DNA of 11,190 nucleotides from Chitinophagaceae bacterium (GTDB lineage Bacteria > Bacteroidota > Bacteroidia > Chitinophagales > Chitinophagaceae): NCBI GenBank assembly GCA_947378615.1, contig CANCKV010000049.1, forward strand, positions 1-11,190, given 5' to 3'. Below are positions 1 to 6,429 of this stretch, piece after piece. Each line of letters starts with the position of its first letter. The first letter of the stretch is position 1. A model generated the notes under the pieces. It was not told where the DNA came from, did no database searches, and saw only the letters and a program-made list of their open reading frames with translations. Position numbers and translations under genes: made by a program.

Positions 1-58
1 TATCATTCTCCATCATTCTTTTGAATACCACATCGTATATTGGATTTGCAATTACCAT
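1..58 (-). CDS. N-terminal fragment of a probable PD-(D/E)XK/Rpn-type family protein
   Basis: The minus strand reads ATG at 58-56 and stays open to the window edge, giving 19 codons: MVIANPIYDVVFKRMMEND. This opening (a short leader, then NPIYDVVFK and a charged MMEND segment) resembles the start of a Bacteroidota protein family related to PD-(D/E)XK nuclease-type (Rpn/transposase-associated) proteins. The recognition is from memory of the family start, and no catalytic residue lies inside the visible part. A TAnnTTTG box at 85-78 would place transcription start about 15 bases before the ATG, which supports this start. Most of the gene lies outside the window, so function is not determined here. 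It could equally be a truncated remnant. Confidence 0.5.
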   Translation of the reverse strand, partial: MVIANPIYDVVFKRMMEND

Positions 59-77
59 TTTTTTATTTTTAATGAGG

Positions 78-85
78 CAAAGGTA
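78..85 (-). promoter_or_regulatory. Candidate -7 box (TACCTTTG) of the left-edge gene
   Basis: Read on the minus strand, the bases are TACCTTTG, an exact match to the Bacteroidota -7 consensus TAnnTTTG. It lies 20 bases before the ATG at 58. No clear TTTG is present at the expected -33 spacing, so this is only a partial promoter match. Confidence 0.35.
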
Positions 86-199
86 TAGGGAATAAAGGGG
101 CACTCCTAATTGTTGGGAGAAGTTAGGAAGTATTTGAATAGATCAAATAAAATTCGAATACAATTAAATGAAAAAATCTTACCAATTACATTGATTTTT

Positions 200-371
200 A
201 AGGTTACTACTCAGGAGGTTTTACCACAAAGGCAAAGAAGAAATAACAAAGAACACAAAGACATCTTTTAAAATAATTGACAGATAAGTATCCAAAAAGT
301 ATACTATTCCTTGTGTTTCTTTGTTCAAAACCTTGTTAACCTAGTGGTAAAAATACCTGAGTAGTAACCTT
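200..371. repeat. 172-bp palindromic intergenic element (MITE-like)
   Basis: The ends form a perfect 16-bp inverted repeat: aaggttactactcagg at 200-215 and its complement at 356-371. A second inner pair, aacaaagaacacaaag at 245-260 against cttgtgtttctttgtt at 310-325, is nearly complementary. A third pair, ttttaccac (219-227) and gtggtaaaa (344-352), sits between them. The transcript of either strand could fold into a long hairpin with a loop around 261-309. The CACAAAG/ACCACAAAGGC wording is of a kind I associate with dispersed non-coding repeats in several bacterial genomes. It has no coding capacity, and I see no clear target duplication. Confidence 0.65.
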
Positions 372-377
372 TTCTTT

Positions 378-407
378 TCCTAGAGGTAAAATTTCCCGTG
401 TGGTAAT
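378..407 (+). repeat. Degenerate direct copy of the right end of the 200-371 element
   Basis: The stretch starting tcctagaggtaaaattt parallels the right end of the element starting acctagtggtaaaaat at 340-369. Roughly three quarters of positions match over 30 bases. It may be the decayed end of a second, nested copy. Confidence 0.4.
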
Positions 408-530
408 AAATAAAAAGAATTATAGAATAAATTAGGTTGGCATTGTATTAATTGTACCATACACCCTGAAATAAAAAATACTCATGTATTATTGCCTGAC
501 TTCTAACACAAAATGCACTTGCTTTTCACA

Positions 531-544
531 TGCTCGCATTGTTG
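531..544 (-). repeat. Inverted copy of the GCGAGCA repeat
   Basis: The 14 bases tgctcgcattgttg are the exact complement of caacaatgcgagca at 856-869, so this copy faces the opposite way to the three copies nearer the gene. The two sites enclose about 310 bp. Confidence 0.55.
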
Positions 545-855
545 AAGCCGAAAAACATGCAGTCATTTGTTCTCACCTCACCTCATATCATTATCAAAAG
601 GAACGGTTTATCCTGTTCAATCTTCTTTTAAACCTCCTGTTTAGTTTTATTATTCCCCAATTTACGGAAGCTTTTGTGTGATTTATACTCATCAAAAGCA
701 AATAATCAGCAATTAAGGTGATAGTGTATTTCATTATGTCAAGTTAATGAATTAGTTACTCATTATTTTTCTTCATACTTATCTCGAAATTGACAATAAA
801 GATAGAAATATTGGCAACTCTTCTCTCTTAATTAAGAAAATGCGGTAAGTATCAA

Positions 856-992
856 CAACAATGCGAGCAGTATTAGCTATACTTCTCTCTATTTTAAATG
901 CAAGAGAGAAAAATTGACAACATTGCGAGCATTATTGAAAAAAACGCTAGAAGAATTTGCAATAATGCGAGCATTATTAGTGATACTTCTCT
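856..992 (+). repeat. Three direct copies of a GCGAGCA-centred repeat before the 230-aa gene
   Basis: The core gcgagc occurs at 863-868, 925-930 and 967-972, so the spacings are 62 and 42 bp, close to six and four helical turns. The first and third copies are similar for about 35 bases (860-894 and 964-998) and both end in atacttctct. The second and third share gcgagcattatt exactly. The third copy is a near-perfect palindrome, aataatgc-ga-gcattatt. Between the first two copies, ttctctct (883-890) and agagagaa (903-910) can form a small hairpin. This could be an operator array for the gene at 1082, or the debris of a duplicated element. Confidence 0.55.
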
Positions 993-1081
993 TTTATTGA
1001 TTATTTCCGTTTGTAATTCGAAAATTTGACATAGAATACCAATAATTATTTTAAAACAATAAACATAAAAAATTAGATAGC

Positions 1082-1774
1082 ATGAAAATGATAAGAATAA
1101 GTTTCTCAAAAATTAGAGGAATACATGTTAATGAGCTTGTAAAAGTGCTCAACCTGATGAGTGCTGCCATTTTTGGCAATACAACTGTATTTAAAGGTGT
1201 GACGCCTAAAACAGCTTTGCAATTAAAAGCGCTCGCTGATACCTTTCTAGATAGGCAAATGGAATATCTTACAGGCGGCTTGAATCAAAAGACTGCTTAT
1301 TTGGCTGCTTGGGCTGCAATTACGGATGCCCTATTGGCATTTGGTGAATATGTAAATGAACTTGCAAAAGGCGATTTGGAAATACTACATTTGAGTACCC
1401 TCCCTACTACAGAGGATTTAGTTGATTATCTTGCCGAACTTATTGCAGGGCAAATGGCAACTAGAATTAAGGGAACTCAAGGCTATCGTGGACAATTACT
1501 AATTGAATGTGATTATTTTGCTAAAGACGCAGAATACATCATGATTTTGAGTGAGGACATTCCCTTGCCTTCAAATGTAACATTTGACCATGCTGGAACC
1601 TTAGTAATTCCTGGCATTAATATTAATACCATTATTATTTCAATTGATGGAGCAAGAAAAAAATCTATTACAGGGTTAACACCTGGTAAACTTTATTATA
1701 TTCATTATGCATTGAAATATGGTAAATATGTTGGACTAATAAGTGCAGGAGTTGAGGCTAGTTGTGGACACTAG
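1082..1774 (+). CDS. Hypothetical protein with a degenerate fibronectin-III-like C-terminal part
   Basis: A 230-residue protein of unknown function. The first ~100 residues are predicted mainly helical and contain an alternating Ala/Leu-rich stretch (LNQKTAYLAAWAAITDALLA, about 68-87) followed by YVNELAKGDLEIL. The last ~90 residues look like beta strands and end in a TGLTPGKLYYIHYALKYGK segment, the signature of the closing strands of a fibronectin-III-type domain. This helical-then-Fn3 layout matches a family of Bacteroidota proteins of similar length; the similarity is distant and recalled, not computed. There is no signal peptide or membrane segment. The start at 1082 has no clear Shine-Dalgarno; the in-frame ATG at 1088 is an alternative. 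The gene stands alone between long non-coding flanks and is closed by the terminator at 1951-1976. Repeats at 856-992 lie in its upstream region. Confidence 0.75.
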   Translation: MKMIRISFSKIRGIHVNELVKVLNLMSAAIFGNTTVFKGVTPKTALQLKALADTFLDRQMEYLTGGLNQKTAYLAAWAAITDALLAFGEYVNELAKGDLEILHLSTLPTTEDLVDYLAELIAGQMATRIKGTQGYRGQLLIECDYFAKDAEYIMILSEDIPLPSNVTFDHAGTLVIPGININTIIISIDGARKKSITGLTPGKLYYIHYALKYGKYVGLISAGVEASCGH

Positions 1775-1799
1775 AATGACTATTTGTAAGTTGTACGTT

Positions 1800-1851
1800 C
1801 AAGTAAAAAACACAATTATTGTGATACATATTGACCGATTTCTTTTACTTG
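1800..1851 (+). other. Nested inverted repeats in the 3' flank of the 230-aa gene
   Basis: An outer pair, caagtaaaa (1800-1808) and ttttacttg (1843-1851), encloses an inner palindrome, cacaat-t-attgtg (1811-1823). It lies just after the stop at 1774 but is not followed by a T-run, so it is not a standard terminator. It could be a transcript-stabilising structure or chance in AT-rich DNA. Confidence 0.3.
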
Positions 1852-1943
1852 CATTCCTGTGGTAATATGTGTAAATGAAAAATAAAGTGATTAAAAAGAT
1901 TTTTCATTAGAGTTAGTATCACTAAATAATTAGTTGTTGATAT

Positions 1944-1980
1944 TAAAAAAGGCGATTAGTGCTACAACTAATCGCCTTTT
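1944..1980. terminator. Bidirectional rho-independent terminator
   Basis: A perfect 10-bp stem, ggcgattagt (1951-1960) with actaatcgcc (1967-1976), closes a 6-base loop. It is flanked by a run of As on the left (1945-1950) and Ts on the right (1977-1980). Read rightward it ends the 230-aa gene. Read leftward it has the longer U-run and ends the minus-strand 821-aa gene, whose stop is about 95 bases away. A shared terminator between convergent genes is the simplest reading. Confidence 0.85.
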
Positions 1981-2070
1981 CTATAAATATATCTTCCTTA
2001 ATCAAAAAGCCCCGTGTTTTCCTATCCTTTGTTTGAACCCATTATAGTAAACCCTCCTCAACCAAATAAA

Positions 2071-4536
2071 CTATTCAATTATTTTCTCAACTCTTGCCAA
2101 CTTACCATCGCTATTAACCCCTTCCAAAATAAGTCGGAGTTTTTTGGAAATGTCATTGTTGAAAAATTCAATTTGAACCGTTTTGGTCTTACCATTTGTC
2201 AAAATAAACGGATTCCAATATAAGGTTGTTCTAGCATCCTCGATATAGTTTGGCGTAGAGGTCTCGTAATTAGGATTGTAAAACTCCTTATAAACGGTAT
2301 AGCCTGCAACACTTTGGAAATTCAACCCCTCTCCTGGAACGAGTTTTCGATCATCCCCTTTTCTTGTATAAATCGCAATTGCACCACCTGCACCTCCACC
2401 GTTTGCACCAAAGAATGGGGGAGGAAACACTTTTACATAGGCAATGTCGTTCATCGAAAGGGTTCTTACAATATCAATCTGTGTAGGTACTTCATCCAAA
2501 ATAAGTTCAGGAGAGCTTCCTCTCCAACTTAAGGTCACTTCTGCACCATTATCATTGATTTGCAATCCTGCTACCCTTCCTTGTAAATATTGAAATACAC
2601 TAGTAGATGAGGCCGCAAAAGGATCATTTGTCAAATCAAATTGTCTGCTGTCTCCCCCCGCATATAATCCTGTCGCATACTTTTCATCTAGAATATCCAC
2701 TGCTTTCTTAACTTTAGTCTTAACGGTCACTTCTGCTAATTCATGTTCTGCCAATTTTTTATCAATACGTTCTTTTTCCTTATAAAACAGTCTATTCCTT
2801 TCAAGTAAAGTTGTGTCCTTTATGTCGTAATTCCATAAGTAGGGAGATAAGGTAAGACTATTAAAGTTTTTGGAAGAAGGTGGCATTAAACCGGTCTGAA
2901 ATCTTATTTCTACCCGATCTGTAATTCTTTTACTACCAGTCAATTGATAAAATACACGGATAGTATCATAAAACATGACACCCGGTTGTTTGAATGTACC
3001 ATCCTTAGAAACATTCAAAAACAAGTTGTGTTTACTGCTATCTTTCCCTTGAAGAATACATAGAATTTGTTGATTTTGCATGGAACTCCTTGTCATATCG
3101 CCAAAAATCTTCCCATTCAAACTCATATACTCTGTTTCCTTTGGATTAGTAATTAAAGGCACTTTACCCGCTACCACTTCTTTCCATTTGAACCTTCTCC
3201 AACCATGTGTAAGCATCACTAAATCGGTATGACGAAAAACAGAATCCTCCTTGCTAGCAAAATAGTAGGAAGGATTATGAATATATCCTTTCAAATCGCC
3301 ACTCATCAATAAATCCGAAACTATGTTTGAGCTCGCATCCGTCATTAAGCTTCCGTCTGTTACGGCTACCGACATGTTAGAAAATAGCGAATCGTCCACT
3401 TCAACTTCAATGGTATTCTTTTGTCTTTTGTCAAGTCCTTTTTGCGTAATTCTCACTTGAGGAGTGAAAAGAAATTTATAATTATTTACAAATACTACTC
3501 TTTCTGCTACTGGATTATAATTGGCATCAAAAAGGGTAATTTGCAACACTCCTGAAGGCAATTCAGCTGTAGGAATTTCTCCTACGGCTGATAACCGTTC
3601 GCTTAAATTAATTTTCGATTTATACACTTCATGTTGATGCATGTGGGCAATAACAAATAGTGCTTTGAAATTCTCAGGTGCTTCCTTGCTTCTATTGACA
3701 AAGAAAATAGTCTTATTCCTTGTAGGTTCTACGTCAATTGAAGCTCCATTTTCCTGACCAATTGGCAACTGATTCGTGTGTGTAACACCATATTCATCTA
3801 CCCAAGTCGCTGAAAAAGGTTGCAAAGAATCGGGTTGAATGGTAAAACTTCCCATGCCATCATGCTCGGTAATAAAGGAATCAATAAATTCTCCTTTGCT
3901 ATTTTTCAGAGCACCTGTAGCAAAAACAGGTAGTCCAAATTCGTTGTTAACCAAGAAAGCTACTTTATTCACCACATTATTTAACAGGTTTCCCCCTTCA
4001 GGAAAAAATTGAATGCTTGCTTTATGTGTTTTTGGTGGCGTATTCGCTTCTATCTCCTCTTTAGCTGCCTTTGAAACTTTTTTAGGTGCATCAGCTTTTC
4101 CTATCGAAGAACTCGTATTTATTTGATCAACCTTTATGTCTTTATTATATACGAATGAAGTGTCAAAATTATACATCCATTGTGTGTATGCTTTTACATG
4201 CACGAATTTCCCCTTGTAACTATCAGGAATTGCAAATTGTCCCCTTGCACTAGATGCAAAAACAGGCGTGCTCGTGTGTTTCAACAGATTCCCTTTATCG
4301 TCGTACCAATCAGTATAAAAATTTTTACTACAGTCAGACAAATCAAGCCCCGTGATGATATAAGCTTTGAACCAAATTGTTTCCCCCTTGTTATAAACCC
4401 CTTTATCAAAATGTAGGTGGACTTTCTCTTGAGGATATTCGTCAGCATATTTTTCAAGGGTAGAATCTATTCTTTGCGCATGTACATTCAAGCAAATAAA
4501 AAATAGGGCAAGTACTAGGGTAAATTTATTTTTCAT
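2071..4536 (-). CDS. Exported MG2-like / TonB-plug-like domain protein
   Basis: An 821-residue envelope protein. Residues 1-20 form a signal peptide (MKNKF, hydrophobic core, VHA before Gln21). Residues ~40-140 resemble the MG2 domain of alpha-2-macroglobulin-like proteins, with KVHLHFDKGVYNKGETIWFK typical of this Bacteroidota group. Beta-rich macroglobulin-like repeats follow. Residues ~633-727 resemble a TonB-dependent receptor plug: SVFQYLQGRVAGLQ, then LILDEVP, then a Gly-rich turn before AIAIYTRKG. The protein stops about 95 residues later, so there is no room for the 22-strand barrel of a true receptor. The family is common in Bacteroidota, often annotated as plug-domain or carboxypeptidase-regulatory-like; its role is not established, though an outer-membrane or periplasmic partner role is likely. 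The 255-aa gene lies 75 bp upstream on the same strand, so the two may be cotranscribed. Confidence 0.85.
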   Translation of the reverse strand: MKNKFTLVLALFFICLNVHAQRIDSTLEKYADEYPQEKVHLHFDKGVYNKGETIWFKAYIITGLDLSDCSKNFYTDWYDDKGNLLKHTSTPVFASSARGQFAIPDSYKGKFVHVKAYTQWMYNFDTSFVYNKDIKVDQINTSSSIGKADAPKKVSKAAKEEIEANTPPKTHKASIQFFPEGGNLLNNVVNKVAFLVNNEFGLPVFATGALKNSKGEFIDSFITEHDGMGSFTIQPDSLQPFSATWVDEYGVTHTNQLPIGQENGASIDVEPTRNKTIFFVNRSKEAPENFKALFVIAHMHQHEVYKSKINLSERLSAVGEIPTAELPSGVLQITLFDANYNPVAERVVFVNNYKFLFTPQVRITQKGLDKRQKNTIEVEVDDSLFSNMSVAVTDGSLMTDASSNIVSDLLMSGDLKGYIHNPSYYFASKEDSVFRHTDLVMLTHGWRRFKWKEVVAGKVPLITNPKETEYMSLNGKIFGDMTRSSMQNQQILCILQGKDSSKHNLFLNVSKDGTFKQPGVMFYDTIRVFYQLTGSKRITDRVEIRFQTGLMPPSSKNFNSLTLSPYLWNYDIKDTTLLERNRLFYKEKERIDKKLAEHELAEVTVKTKVKKAVDILDEKYATGLYAGGDSRQFDLTNDPFAASSTSVFQYLQGRVAGLQINDNGAEVTLSWRGSSPELILDEVPTQIDIVRTLSMNDIAYVKVFPPPFFGANGGGAGGAIAIYTRKGDDRKLVPGEGLNFQSVAGYTVYKEFYNPNYETSTPNYIEDARTTLYWNPFILTNGKTKTVQIEFFNNDISKKLRLILEGVNSDGKLARVEKIIE

Positions 4537-4611
4537 GATTATAAGTATAATATTCTTTTATTTTTTTGCAAATTAAGCGGTAATTATAGTCTAAAAAATA
4601 GAATTGTTGAT

Positions 4612-5379
4612 TTATTCCTCTTTCTTTTTCAAACTACCCTTAAAATAAAGACGTCTAAAATCTTTAAAATTAAGTTCAATATAATAACCTAATTCTAAGT
4701 CGTTGAAAGTTTGTAATAAATCATAGTCGGGTCTGTACCTTTTCATAAATGAATCAATTTCGGGAGTTTGCAACTTTGTAATCTTTCTCACTATTCCTTT
4801 ATTGAATCGGTTGTTAATATATCTATCTTGTTCTTGTTGCAGCAACCTGTTTTGCAAGAACATCAGGTTGCGGTTTCTTCTGAACCTGAACATATTAATC
4901 AACTCATCCAAATCAAGTCCTACAGTGGCACCTCCAGGATTATAACCATAGGGTTCGCTAAGTTTGATTTCAGGTTTCTTGAAGTCAAAATATTTTTGAT
5001 AATCTCTTCTATTCTGAATTGAATCAAGGCGATAATCTCTGTTTCTAACCGTTACTTCTGGTAATTCGAAAGCCTTCAAATGAATACTAATATCAAAACT
5101 GCTCAAATTTGTGATAGTGTCAACAGCGTATTTCATCGTATTCTTGTTGAGTAATGAAAACCAAATTGAATCCTTCACCCTAACTGTAAAAGAATATCTA
5201 CCCAACGAATCTGTTATTGTTCCCCTGCCTGAAGTACTCCTAACTGTAACTGCTTCAATTGGGTTCTTTGCCGTGATATCATAAACTGTTCCACTAACAG
5301 TAACAAATTGAGCATTAGCCGTAGCGATTAGCATGATTAAACACAGTAAACAAATGAAAATATTAACCAGTTTATACAA
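4612..5379 (-). CDS. Secreted CarboxypepD_reg-like domain protein
   Basis: A 255-residue exported protein. Residues 1-23 form a signal peptide ending TANA before Gln24. Residues ~27-105 form a carboxypeptidase-regulatory-like beta domain (VSGTVYD, then AVTVRSTSGRGTITDSLGRY), the fold also found at the N-terminus of TonB-dependent receptors. This is followed by ELPEVTVRNRDYRLDS, a linker typical of Bacteroidota proteins of this class. The remaining ~130 residues are charged, Arg/Asp/Tyr-rich and probably helical (about 145-220), without a recognised fold. The start codon of this frame is TTG at 5379-5377. No in-frame ATG occurs between it and the upstream stop, and the next ATG (residue 16) would cut the signal peptide, so TTG is preferred. 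The gene lies 75 bp upstream of the 821-aa gene, suggesting a shared transcript and a joint envelope role. Function unknown. Confidence 0.82.
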   Translation of the reverse strand: MYKLVNIFICLLCLIMLIATANAQFVTVSGTVYDITAKNPIEAVTVRSTSGRGTITDSLGRYSFTVRVKDSIWFSLLNKNTMKYAVDTITNLSSFDISIHLKAFELPEVTVRNRDYRLDSIQNRRDYQKYFDFKKPEIKLSEPYGYNPGGATVGLDLDELINMFRFRRNRNLMFLQNRLLQQEQDRYINNRFNKGIVRKITKLQTPEIDSFMKRYRPDYDLLQTFNDLELGYYIELNFKDFRRLYFKGSLKKKEE

Positions 5380-5478
5380 TAGAAACGCTTTAGGTTGTGT
5401 AATATTAAGGCAGTAAATTATATGGAAAGTATTAAATTGATTTTATTAACTGTTTTTTGTATAAAATAATGGTTTCAC

Positions 5479-5501
5479 CGATAAATTTTAGATATTTATC
5501 G
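5479..5501. promoter_or_regulatory. Palindromic site upstream of the 255-aa gene
   Basis: An 8-bp inverted repeat, cgataaat (5479-5486) and atttatcg (5494-5501), separated by 7 bases, lies about 100 bp before the TTG start at 5379. Its size and position fit an operator, but AT-rich palindromes of this length can arise by chance. Confidence 0.25.
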
Positions 5502-5560
5502 AATGTCAATTGGATTAAATATGTCTTGTGCCTAGGTTTTGTTGATTTTAATTAATGGGC

Positions 5561-5597
5561 AAAAAAAAGTTCAATCAAAATCTTTCTGATTGAACTT
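5561..5597 (-). terminator. Rho-independent terminator of the 87-aa gene
   Basis: A perfect 11-bp stem, aagttcaatca (5567-5577) with tgattgaactt (5587-5597), closes a 9-base loop. On the minus strand it is followed by the complement of the A-run at 5561-5568, giving a U-tract. It begins 26 bases after the stop of the 87-aa gene and separates it from the 255-aa gene downstream. Confidence 0.85.
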
Positions 5598-5622
5598 AAC
5601 CGCCCCCTTCTTTTTTTTTCCA

Positions 5623-5886
5623 TTAGTCTGTACATTTTATATCACATCCTCCAGGAACAGCCTTCCCAGTGCTTTCTAAGGTATAGCCATCGGATACTTC
5701 TACCCAGAAAACATTAATTGTGTAATAATGATGTAATACCAATTGGTCTTTCTTACAACAGGCAAAGTCTTTACTTTCCTTGTAATGTTTTCCAAACATT
5801 TTTGTGAATGGTGCTGTGATGCTAGCAAAAACAATTAGACCAGAAATTGCAAATGCTGCTGTGTTCAATTTCAAATTTGTTATCAT
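5623..5886 (-). CDS. Small exported or membrane-anchored cysteine protein, unknown function
   Basis: An 87-residue protein I do not recognise firmly. Residues ~9-27 are hydrophobic (TAAFAISGLIVFASITAPF) and form a signal anchor or uncleaved signal; no clear signal-peptidase site follows. The remaining ~60 residues would lie outside the cytoplasmic membrane. They carry four cysteines, C43 and C44 adjacent and C81 and C85 near the end, plus a His/Tyr cluster (LVLHHYYTINVFWVEV, about 49-64). The CC plus CxxxC pattern suits two disulfides or metal binding; that is inference. The ATG at 5886 is the only sensible start. The gene is monocistronic, with its own terminator at 5561-5597 and a GC-rich inverted motif upstream at 5959-5978. 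Short N-terminally anchored Cys proteins of this size are common in Bacteroidota genomes and mostly uncharacterised. Confidence 0.72.
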   Translation of the reverse strand: MITNLKLNTAAFAISGLIVFASITAPFTKMFGKHYKESKDFACCKKDQLVLHHYYTINVFWVEVSDGYTLESTGKAVPGGCDIKCTD

Positions 5887-5958
5887 GACAATTTTATTAT
5901 GGGGTTATAAATCCTTTTGTTGACAAGACAAAGATGAGGTGGTCTAAGAGTTATAAAA

Positions 5959-5978
5959 ACCCCTAAAATGTGGGGGGT
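5959..5978. promoter_or_regulatory. GC-rich inverted motif ACCCC-N10-GGGGT upstream of the 87-aa gene
   Basis: acccc (5959-5963) and ggggt (5974-5978) form a short inverted repeat standing out from AT-rich surroundings, about 73-92 bases before the ATG at 5886. A near-consensus -7 box (CATCTTTG on the minus strand, 5936-5929) lies between it and the gene. The motif could bind a regulator or contribute to the opposite plus-strand transcript. No regulator can be named. Confidence 0.35.
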
Positions 5979-6040
5979 GAACTTCTTTTTCATCATTAGG
6001 CTGCTGAAAAAATATAAATGACGAGGAATTAATTCTAGTG

Positions 6041-6283
6041 ATGACAAATCTCAATTTGAATGTTTTATTAAATGATACTATTTGGAAGGTAATTGAGAAT
6101 TGGAAAAGAAATGGAATACACTTTTCTAAGTATGTTTTAATTATTCAAAATCAAACATTTAATCTAATTTTAACTCAAGTGATTAATGAAAATCATTTAT
6201 CAAAAAGAACGATAGAATTACCCTCATTATTTTTTTATAATGAGGCCGTTTTTAATAGAACTAAACATAAAATTGAAAAGTGA
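6041..6283 (+). CDS. Doubtful small hypothetical protein
   Basis: An open frame of 80 codons from ATG 6041; a GTG at 6038 would add one. The product (MTNLNLNVLLNDTIWKVIENWKRNG at the start) is Asn/Ile/Lys-rich, has no signal peptide, membrane segment or recognised motif, and could be a small soluble alpha/beta protein. A weak AGGA at 6024-6027 lies 13 bases before ATG, longer than usual. It is divergent from the 87-aa gene and shares its 5' flank. Its stop codon lies in the loop of a 10-bp hairpin at 6271-6294. The composition matches the surrounding AT-rich DNA, so a chance open frame is possible. Confidence 0.35.
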   Translation: MTNLNLNVLLNDTIWKVIENWKRNGIHFSKYVLIIQNQTFNLILTQVINENHLSKRTIELPSLFFYNEAVFNRTKHKIEK

Positions 6284-6294
6284 ACTTTTCAATT
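6271..6294 (+). other. Perfect hairpin with a stop codon in its loop
   Basis: aattgaaaag (6271-6280) and cttttcaatt (6285-6294) are perfectly complementary and enclose the tetraloop tgaa, which contains the TGA stop of the frame ending at 6283. There is no T-run after it, so it is not a clear terminator. Confidence 0.45.
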
Positions 6295-6340
6295 CGTTAT
6301 TCTATCTTTAAATACCATTTATTTAAGGGGGAAAGGAAAT

Positions 6341-6410
6341 GGGTTAGAATAACCCAAAACTAAAATAATACTTACTTATTGCCTATTTCCCGACAATAAG
6401 TAAGTATTAT
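6341..6410 (-). terminator. Long AT-rich stem after the 593-aa gene, probable terminator
   Basis: A perfect 17-bp inverted repeat, 6365-6381 with 6394-6410, encloses a 12-base loop. It starts 19 bases after the stop of the minus-strand 593-aa gene and is followed on that strand by a moderately U-rich stretch (TTTTAGTTTT). A second small hairpin, gggtta-gaa-taaccc, lies at 6341-6355. The position favours termination or 3'-end protection of the 593-aa transcript. The weak U-tract and low GC lower confidence. Confidence 0.55.
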
Positions 6411-6429
6411 ATGCTAAAAAACAGCTGTT

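Larger units (their letters stand above)
59..1081. other. Long gene-poor region with two repeat systems
   Basis: About 1 kb without a convincing gene. Positions 59-199 are AT-rich and hold the candidate promoter of the left-edge gene. A palindromic element occupies 200-371, with a degenerate extra copy of its right end at 378-407. Positions 408-530 show nothing I can name. Positions 531-992 contain dispersed copies of a GCGAGCA-centred repeat and TACTTCTCT tracts leading up to the gene at 1082. A 65-codon open frame at 484-681 has no gene-like features and is not called. Confidence 0.6.

Noticed and set aside
484..681. 65-codon plus-strand open frame
   Set aside because: No ribosome site, no motif, irregular Cys/His-rich start and hydrophobic tail; it overlaps one of the GCGAGCA repeat copies. 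Looks like a chance frame in non-coding DNA.
1026..1054. Sigma-70-like promoter (TTGACA) before the 230-aa gene
   Set aside because: TTGACA is present, but the base run at the -10 spacing is only TTTTAA-like, and Bacteroidota primary promoters do not use this consensus.
894..1109. 71-codon minus-strand open frame
   Set aside because: It lies over the direct-repeat array and runs into the start of the 230-aa gene; its Leu/Ile-rich product follows from AT-rich repeat sequence.
2314..2532. Small plus-strand frames inside the 821-aa gene
   Set aside because: They lie opposite a well-supported long coding region with a family-typical product and have no features of their own.
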